Shown: positions 56,695 through 64,000 of the stretch, one piece after another | How positions within the stretch are numbered: the first letter of the stretch is position 1 | How the letters are laid out: every line of letters starts with the position of its first letter | Source: Aphrocallistes beatrix | Lineage: Eukaryota > Porifera > Hexactinellida > Sceptrulophora > Aphrocallistidae | Assembly: GCA_963281255.1 (NCBI GenBank) | Contig: OY725504.1 | Span: forward strand, 2,356,001-2,420,000 | Direction: 5' to 3' | Length of the DNA: 64,000 bases | Notes under the pieces: generated by a model | The model's input: only the letters and a program-made list of their open reading frames with translations | What the model was told of the DNA's origin: nothing | Database searches by the model: none | Made by a program: the position numbers and the translations under genes

Positions 56695-57935
56695 AAGATC
56701 TACTTAATACACGGCCATGTCGGTCACCGAGAATGCCTGAAAGATTGAAGGGCAGTTTTTACAAAGTTCAAAGTTTAATAAATCGATAGATCAAAAACCG
56801 TTTACGATAGACCTTTGAAATGTATTATTACCATATACAAGTATCATATCAGAGAATGCAATTCAGCTGTCAAAAGGTTGATATGTCATCATGTAATTCC
56901 GCAAGAGGCTCTTTTTCGAGCCAAAATGCTGCTGTTCTAGCACAATGTAAACATCGTTATCTGCATTTCTAATGCTTGATTTTTTAGTTAGAAGTCAAAT
57001 TGAGTGTATCTCTCACAAATTCAATATTCTTGAAACGCTAAATAAATCAGTATTATAACTATTTGTATGAGGAATTATGTGGTGTACGAATACTTTTGTT
57101 CAGGCAGTGTATATATATACGCACACATACACACATATTAATCGAGTTTTAATTGTAAGGATATTATCTCTCTCTGTAACGAATTGATTGAAGAAACTGC
57201 CAAGCACAGAAAGCTGATTTTTAGCATGTGGGAGTCTTTTGGCTATGGCTCCACTAAGTTCTGACCTCAGTCGAAAATGTTGACTCATCAAGGAATTATG
57301 ATGTCATTGTCACCTTTTTATATTTTTAGAAATTCTTGTTTTTCGCCATTTGAGGTGATGAAAAGCTGAAATATTAATAGAATGTGATATTAATATATCA
57401 CAAATATGACACAATTTTGTTTGAAAAATGATGATTCATCACTCAGTTATGACGTCATCATAACGCATCCAAAGTTTGATAAAATTACAAATTTTGTGCT
57501 TTTTCGAATGATATCGATTATAGCATTATGGCAGAACCATTTAGTGATGTTATCTACCTTATAATTAATTCATGTGAGCCTAGGCATCCAAAGGGCGCCT
57601 CTGGAGGGCACGAAGTGAAAACTTTAAAATCTTTTGGATTAAAGCCTTCATAATGTTGTCCTATAGAAAATCAAGCATTAGAAATGCAGATAACAATGTT
57701 TAAGAAGTGCTGGAACAGCAGCATTTTTCGTTCTAAAAAGAGCCTATTGCGGAATCAAATGATGGCTTATCAAATTTTTGACAGCTAGTTCTGATATGAT
57801 GTTTGTATATGGTATAAGACATTTCAAAGGTATATCGTTTACGGTTTTATTAATTAATCTATTAAACTTTGAACTGGATAAAAACTGGCCTTCTCGGCGA
57901 TATACCCGGCTGTGTATTAAGTAGGCCATGTCTTA
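56695..57935. repeat. Long inverted repeat (~290-bp arms) with insertions inside
   Basis: 56695-56985 matches 57650-57935 in reverse complement (for example AATGCTTGATTTT at 56970 against AAAATCAAGCATT at 57667). The segment between holds a mariner MITE end (57060-57110) and a Helitron-like copy (57120-57615). Part of the arm (AAGTAGGCCATG) also occurs near 875-890. Confidence 0.75.
57120..57615 (+). mobile_element. Helitron-like repeat, diverged
   Basis: Begins with an inverted 5' motif (ATTAATCGAGTTTTAATTGT), then the body from CTGTAACGAATTGATTGAAG. The 3' end is cut in the GC-rich part (CAAAGGGCGCCTCTGG), without the terminal hairpin. Confidence 0.75.
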
Positions 57936-58165
57936 AGGAACATTTTTCTGCTAAACCAGGTATATTTGTTCCGAGTTTTAGGTATGTACACTGATATTAC
58001 AAATGCAATTCAATTATTTTCCAATTAATAGTTCCCAATGTATATATAATCCCTATATTCTGCTGAGAAATATTTTTCCAAATTTGTTGCGCTGATTAGT
58101 ACTGCAGAACTAATAATGATATTAATGTTTCGATGGATTCATATTGATTTGTTGTAATCTCTTAG

Positions 58166-58374
58166 GTATGGTATTAAATATTAATATGGGATTTTCGAAT
58201 CTTCAGAAGGAGGGCGCGGAAGAGATTCAAAATAAGATATATGCTCTTTATATTGGTGATACTGTTTTTATTTCAGAAAACAGTGTCACTGAACTAACTG
58301 GTCCTTCAAAAAAGAAAGTTAATTCTGTATGTATTTTTTTTGGAGACGAGGATGATTCTAATGGAATTACACAG
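58166..58374 (+). CDS. Spt16: FACT subunit SPT16, exon 5
   Basis: The acceptor TTAG (58162-58165) completes the split Gly codon and encodes MVLNINMGFSNLQKEGAEEI, QNKIYALYIGDTVFISEN, VTELTGPSKKKVNSVCIFFG and DEDDSNGITQ. This matches the end of the aminopeptidase-like domain (GDTV...LT...KKKV..V.IF) and the start of the acidic linker. It ends ACACAG|GTATTT in phase 0. Later exons (dimerisation and middle domains, acidic tail) are not found before the window ends. Confidence 0.95.
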
Positions 58375-58739
58375 GTATTTGATTACCATTTTGTTACTTA
58401 TATTATAAATATATATGAATCAAAAGCGCTCTTAGCAAGCCTTTTCTATCCAAATATTAAAAATATGTGATATGTATGTCTGTATCCATTTGGCGTTTGT
58501 AAATTTGTAGTATGTTTTGAGTTATGAGCATATTGGTTTATTAATTTTATTATTAATGTTTCACGATGGAGAAAGAACTTAGTGATATGTCATAATTAGT
58601 CGTTTATTTAATTAATATCTGCTGTAGAATATTATTAAAATCTTGTGATTCAAATTTTAAGCTGCTTTTACTTAAAACGGCATATTTATACTAGAAAAAG
58701 AAATTAAATGGAACTTTCTAATTTCTTACTCAAGAATTA
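58375..58739. other. Start of Spt16 intron 5, unassigned
   Basis: No recognisable feature. Confidence 0.5.
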
Positions 58740-59470
58740 AACACATCTTAACCACCATTGATTCCACCAGCATATCATCTGTATCACCGTCTTCTTATTC
58801 TTCGTCAGATGATACTTTCATTTAGGCAACACAGCCTTTCTGTAGATTTGTAGAATTGTCATACGAAGATATTCTTTTTCTCATTGTCTCTGCCCCAAAA
58901 AACTTACAAGGTTGACCCTGTTCCAGCTTCCCTGATAAAATCATATTTACATATCTTTGCGGCAATCATTAAGAAAATTGTTAACATTTCTTTATTCTCT
59001 GGTCATCTTCCCTTCTCTTTAAATACACTATCATCCAAACCGATTCTATCTTTGCGAACTATCATCCTCTGAGTATCCTAACATTCCTCTCAAATTTCCT
59101 GAAAAAGCAACTTGCCATCATATTGCCAGTTATCTACCCGCTCTTTGATATCATTAAGCCTCACCTCCCAGAGATGCACTACTATTCCAATGATGCTCAA
59201 ATTTATCTTCCTTTTAACCCCGATTATATTACATCTGAGAAATCTGTTCTTACTGCCATCTAATCCTGTATCGCTATTCTCCGTTCTTGACTTCTTAACA
59301 TAAGGCTGTTCATCAATGAATCTAGTAGTTCCTTGCCATCTGTACCCTTCACGAACACTCCAAGGTGCAGCTTCTCTTTAGGAAATTCTATAATCTCGCT
59401 ATCCAAAGAATTCAAAAACTCGAGTATCGATGTCTACTCAGACCAGCAAAGTTAGATCTTCATCTACAAC
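58740..59470 (+). mobile_element. L2/CR1-type LINE fragment, reverse transcriptase part
   Basis: KVDPVPASLIKSYLHIF and IVNISLFSGHLPFSLNTL mark the start of the reverse transcriptase. In shifted frames come PHLPEMHYYSNDAQIYLPF, where the catalytic YADD is replaced, and LFINESSSS. It is older and more damaged than the copy at 61841. Confidence 0.75.
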
Positions 59471-61429
59471 ATTCGTCAAACTGGGCTGTGTGAGTTCAGG
59501 TGGTGCGGACTGGGTTTAACAATTGGAAAAGGCCGTTGTGTATATTTCTGAGTATTACTGTTCAGAGACGCACATCGACGCGGTTGCTCCCTGGATATAC
59601 ATTATAAACTGGACGATATGAGGAATGTCTCGGTTATGTTATGTCGGTTATGTACTAACCAGAACGAAAAGACAATCAGTGAGAACCGTCAATAATACTT
59701 TGGGGCGATTGTGGACTTCGTAACGTTACGCAGTAAGCATACCATTGCTCTCTGAGGTCATCGCGGACAAGGAGCCTTTTCATATCAACGAAGGAAACTT
59801 CTATCAACGATCTAATAGCTCTACATGATCTTATTGATGTTCTGAGGTGAAAATTTCACTAGCAAATTAAATTTTAGAAGTTCTTGTATCCTAATCTACC
59901 CAAATAGTTAACTAAATCACCTCACTAATATTAACTCCCTGGACAAAAATATTCATACACCCTAATATTTTTCAATCAAATTGTTATAATACTAGTTCAT
60001 TTATGAGATCGAAAACATGTAATCAGTAACCGATACATTAAATCTGGTTTAAAATTTGTTTTCTTCACATTCAAATCAGTCATTTTATAGGATTTCAACC
60101 TAATTACTCTCCTTCAGAATTAAATATTTTCAGCATTTGCTACCTTATGCCACATGACACGAGTCTTTAGCATTTTATATGATTTCATTGATGCTACGAG
60201 GTGGTTGGTATATTTTGGAAATGTTCAAACTTTTTGGAGACTAATCGAGTTGAAAGATTATAAAATGAGTAAGTTAAATTAATGCAATTGCGCCAACTTT
60301 AATTTCTGGTTAAACCAGTTCATTGTTAAATCACTATTTAACTTAGATGATTCCCTTTTCTCGTCTAATAGCATAATTATTTAGAATGATTTCTTCTTTC
60401 ACGATAATATCTAACTTGTCAATAAACCTTCATTGTCCTAGTTTTTGCAGGGTTATTAACTAGTTAATTTAATTAATTCTAATGTAGTATAATATATTTT
60501 GAATTAATACAGGAAAATAAAGAAAATTCAATACTAATGATAGACTAAACATTAATACAAGTTGTTTGTGGCAATAATGAAAATCTTCAAATGTTAGATA
60601 GCAGTGTGTAGCGCAAAATCGGCATAGCGTAGCTTCTTGAACTTTCAGGAGCAGATTTGGTTTGGGAGGACGTGATTTCCTAGAAATGAAAAAGTAGTTA
60701 GTTACTATATTTTATAAGTTTTGTATTATTACATTTTGAAATCAAAGTATTGTAAATCTAACATTTTAGAAAGGATACAATTAGACATTGTTGTAATTAT
60801 CTTTCTTAAAATGTCCCATCGCTACACCTTACATTGACACCATTTTCGCCATTTATCAACATGCTTATCCTCAATCATCATTAGAACTATTTCTATTGAC
60901 TTGGGACGACATGATGCAACATAAAGCAACTACGGAGAATATCAGAGTTGTCGATCTTAGGAAAAATTCGTAAATAATAGTTACGCATTTCATAACAATA
61001 TTTGATGGATGTAAGAAACTGCCAAGCACAGAAAGCTGATTTTTAGCCTGTGAGAGTCTTTGTCTATGGCTCCACTAGGTTCTGAGCTCAGATGAAAATA
61101 TCGACTCATCAGCATGGTTTTCGATAGATCCAATTACTTTACCTCCCTTATAACTCGCGTCACTTTTGATATGAACTTCGTCCATTTGAATAATCACATG
61201 GCGATTTATTGGTTAAAAGTTGTCGCATTTTCCTTAAGGACATTTAAGTATTCATTCTTAATCCGATCGAATTTTTATATCTAAGCTTTCTTAATTATAA
61301 AAATGTCGGTCGACAGACCGATAGTGCAGCTCCAGGAAGTGACTCGAAGGAACATGAAATATGAATATCGGAATACATCGGGAAATACTCATTTTAGGAC
61401 ATTCTAAGTGTAATATTTGGAATCAACAT
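59471..61429. other. Unassigned; one Helitron-like scrap
   Basis: 61010-61110 holds the internal block AAACTGCCAAGCACAGAAAG of the Helitron-like family. CTGGACAAAAATATTCATAC at about 59939 is a worn mariner-MITE end. Nothing else recognised. Confidence 0.5.
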
Positions 61430-61830
61430 ATTAATATACCCTGTATTAGTCGCTGAGAACTCGCTTTTAACTCAAAATCATTTTTTTTCAAAAGATGTGA
61501 AAATATGTATATACGTAAACTTATGTAGTAACGAATAACATTCACATATTATTACTTTCAAAGTGCGAAATTCGGAATCTACATTTTAAAATATCCTATA
61601 TTAGCCGTTGAGAACTCGCTTTTGGCATAAAATCAGACTTTTTTTAAAAGGTGTGAAAATATGTATATATCAATATGTTGATAACTCATAAAATATTGAT
61701 ATTATTACTTGCAAAGCGCGAAAATCGGATCCTACATGGTGAAATATCCTATATTAATCGTTGAGATCTTACTTATATCTTTAAAAAAAACTTTGCATTG
61801 GGGGTGTTAAAATATGAATATATACTTATA
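61430..61830. repeat. Three-unit ~155-bp tandem repeat
   Basis: CGTTGAGAACTCGC-like motifs at about 61450, 61610 and 61760 are each followed by a T run and GTGTGAAAATATGTATATA-like sequence. The units are diverged. Confidence 0.7.
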
Positions 61831-61840
61831 AAAACCGGAA

Positions 61841-62446
61841 GTGATGAGATTTTGCGCCATCATCTTGCCCAAACTTAAAAGACCAAATCTCGATCCCATC
61901 TTCTCCATTTTGGAGACTGCGCTCCTGAAGGTCACAAATGACATCCCCCTCAGCATGAATCGCCAACACTTATCCCTTCTGGTTCTTCTTGATCTTAGCT
62001 CAGCCTTTGACACCGTCTACCATACCATCTTACTCAATCGTCTCCAGTCTCATTTCGGTATTTGTGACTCTTCTCTGTCTTGGTTTGAATCTTACTTCTC
62101 TGGTAGGACTCAATTCGTCTCGATTAATGTTTCAAATTCTTCCAATGTCCCGGCCCAACACGGAGTTCATCAGGGTTCTTGTCTTAGTCCGCTTCTCTTT
62201 TGCCTCTACACCAGTTCTCTTTTTGACCTTATTAAGTCCCACCTCCCCGACATGCACTGCTATGCCGAGGATCTCAGGTCTATCTTTCTTTTAAACCCGA
62301 TTCCATCTCTTCTGAAGATTCTGCGTTCTCTGCCATCCAATATTGCATCTCTGCCATTCGTTCTTGGCTCCTCACCGTTGCTTATCAATGACACCAAGAC
62401 TGAGTTCCTTATATTAAGGATTCGTCAACAACTATCTATGGTTTAA
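61841..62446 (+). pseudogene. LINE reverse transcriptase fragment
   Basis: The largest open part, 201 residues, of the LINE above. It carries RT motifs 2-5: the first catalytic Asp in LLDLSSAFD, and the second site altered to AED. L2-clade enzymes normally have an adjacent Asp pair, so the A-E-D form would be inactive. Confidence 0.85.
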
Positions 62447-63257
62447 ACTGATAGCATCTCTGTTGGTGAGTCGAGAATCTCTTCTTCCAAAGAAGTACGG
62501 AATCTTGGAACTTGGATCGACAACACCCTCTCAATGTCTACTCAGGTCAGCAAGGTTGCCTCCTCCTGCTTCTACTATATCTATTACTACATCCGGCGTA
62601 TTAGAAAGTATCTCTCTAGGGAAGTCTGCGAAACTCTCGTTAATGCTCTCATCTAATTTCGTCTTGATTATTATAACAGCTTCTTGTATGGTTCCCTCTC
62701 TTCCCTCTTAGCTCGACTCCTGCGAGTCCAGAACAGTGCAGCCAGACTTATCTAAAATATCTCCCGTACCTCCTCGTCTTCTCCTCTTCTTGGCAACCTC
62801 TGGCTGCCTGTTAAACATCGTATCCTCTTCAAAATCCTCCTTATAACATGCAGCTCAAACAGGTTAAGACATCCAATCGCATTCTACGATCATCCAACGC
62901 CATCCTCCTTGAGCATCCTACTATCAAATCCTCCAAAACCCTGGGTGATCATGCTTTCACTTTAGCTGCGCCTGTTGAGTGGAATCTTCTCTCGCCGAGC
63001 ATTCGGAATGCCCCTTCACTCCCTATCTTCAAAAAACTACTAAAAACTCAACTCTTCCCCATCGCACACCCCACAACTACTTAAATTATCACTTAATATA
63101 CACATCTTAAATTAATTTCAACGCATATACATACATTACATTACAAGAATACATATAGTACATATATAAGTATACGTTCATGCAGATACTACATACATCT
63201 ATTATTATTGTACATCGCACTTGAACATATTAACACGGAATCTGCGCTATATAAATG
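61841..63257 (+). mobile_element. L2/CR1-type LINE, 5'-truncated
   Basis: Reverse transcriptase from LLVLLDLSSAFDTVYHTIL through QFVSINVSNSSN and VHQGSCLSPLLFCLYT, with the active site reading CYAEDLRSI instead of YADD. Thumb and C-terminus follow in other frames (VRNLGTWIDN, LDYYNSFLYGSLSS, RLLRVQNSAARLI, NLLSPSIRNAPSLP). The 3' end (NCGCTATATAAATGT) lies at 63257. It is 5'-truncated and frameshifted, so dead. Confidence 0.85.
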
Positions 63258-63261
63258 TATG

Positions 63262-63621
63262 TCATTGTCACATTTTTAAAAGTTAAGCAATACAGTTATT
63301 CGAACTCAGCCATTATAGGAGATAGAAGGCTGAAATTTTAATGGAATCTGTATACTAACATGATTCAAAAATGATGCACCTATCATCAAAAAATGATGAC
63401 TCATCACTTTGTTATGACGTCATCATTACTCTTCAAAAATAGAAAAATTGACAAATTTGGTGATTTTTCGAGTGATATCGATTTTAACACTAAGATAAAC
63501 ATATTTTGAGATGCTATCCCCCTTATAATTGTTCAATGTTGACCCCAGGCGCCCGCTGGGTGCCTCTGGCGGACACAAAGTGTCCGCCAGCCGCGCAGCG
63601 CAAGCAAGCAAAGCACGCTTG
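63262..63621 (+). mobile_element. Helitron-like repeat, 3' part
   Basis: Begins inside the family (ATTGTCACATTTTTAAAAGT) and has a complete 3' end with the palindromic GGCGGACAC arms and terminal AAGCACGCTTG at 63621. Confidence 0.8.
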
Positions 63622-63886
<265 letters not shown>

Positions 63887-64000
63887 TAGATCCAAAATAA
63901 GCATTCAAAAATGTAAGGTACTCTAACATAACGAGTTTCAACGTCTATTTATACGTTTCTTCAGCCTAATGTATACTGTTATTTGGAGGATAATTCACTG
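63887..64000. other. Window end, unassigned
   Basis: Nothing recognised in the last 114 bases. Confidence 0.5.

Noticed and set aside
60640-60705. Possible Spt16 exon 6 (TTTCAG followed by a GADL-like reading)
   Set aside because: The phase-0 frame required after exon 5 meets a stop within nine codons, and the other frames do not match the next conserved SPT16 block.
13922-63621. GC-rich hairpin ends as tRNA genes or tRNA-derived SINEs
   Set aside because: No A-box/B-box pair or cloverleaf fits; the hairpins are simple palindromes.

Overview
This is eukaryotic, AT-rich, intron-rich animal DNA (introns of 5-12 kb). It is dominated by fragments of many transposon classes: Tc1/mariner, pogo/Tigger, hAT, MULE, PIF/Harbinger, Ginger- or Gypsy-type integrases, L2/CR1-type LINEs, Helitron-like repeats and many MITEs. 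That mix suits an invertebrate. A small crustacean or copepod would be my guess from overall character, but nothing in the window proves it. There are no operons, ribosome binding sites, rRNAs, tRNAs or CRISPR arrays that I can support.

The one host gene I can reconstruct is Spt16, the large subunit of the histone chaperone FACT, on the + strand. Five coding exons (18278-18533, 23246-23413, 33624-34237, 45804-45921, 58166-58374) join with GT/AG junctions and compatible phases into 1365 nt, or 455 codons. They cover the N-terminal aminopeptidase-like domain and the start of the next linker. The gene starts about 170 bp downstream of a hAT MITE and runs off the right edge. Introns 1-4 (4.7, 10.2, 11.6 and 12.2 kb) hold most of the window's mobile DNA.

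Left region (1-18 kb): an integrase remnant, a decayed Tigger transposase, a small element whose arms contain tandem repeats and which carries an OTU-type cysteine protease gene, several long inverted-repeat elements, a decayed hAT gene, one DD35E Tc1-like element, and nested mariner and pogo MITEs. Intron 1 holds a Harbinger element with only its Myb-like gene. Intron 2 holds a DDE-like protein family that I cannot assign to a named transposon superfamily, a DD34E Tc1-like element and hAT remnants. Intron 3 holds a MULE/FLYWCH remnant, a head-to-tail array of Helitron-like repeats, and a second OTU remnant. Intron 4 holds an integrase remnant, a 1-kb foldback, a second copy of the DD35E element and more Helitron-like copies. 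The right end has two L2-like LINE fragments and a long (ATT)n microsatellite.

The commonest repeat is a ~0.5 kb non-autonomous family that starts TCCTTACTATTAAAACTCG and ends with a GC-rich stretch that can fold into up to three stem-loops, the last finishing in CTTG. About 20 copies or fragments occur, some joined head to tail. I read it as Helitron-like; this is inference.
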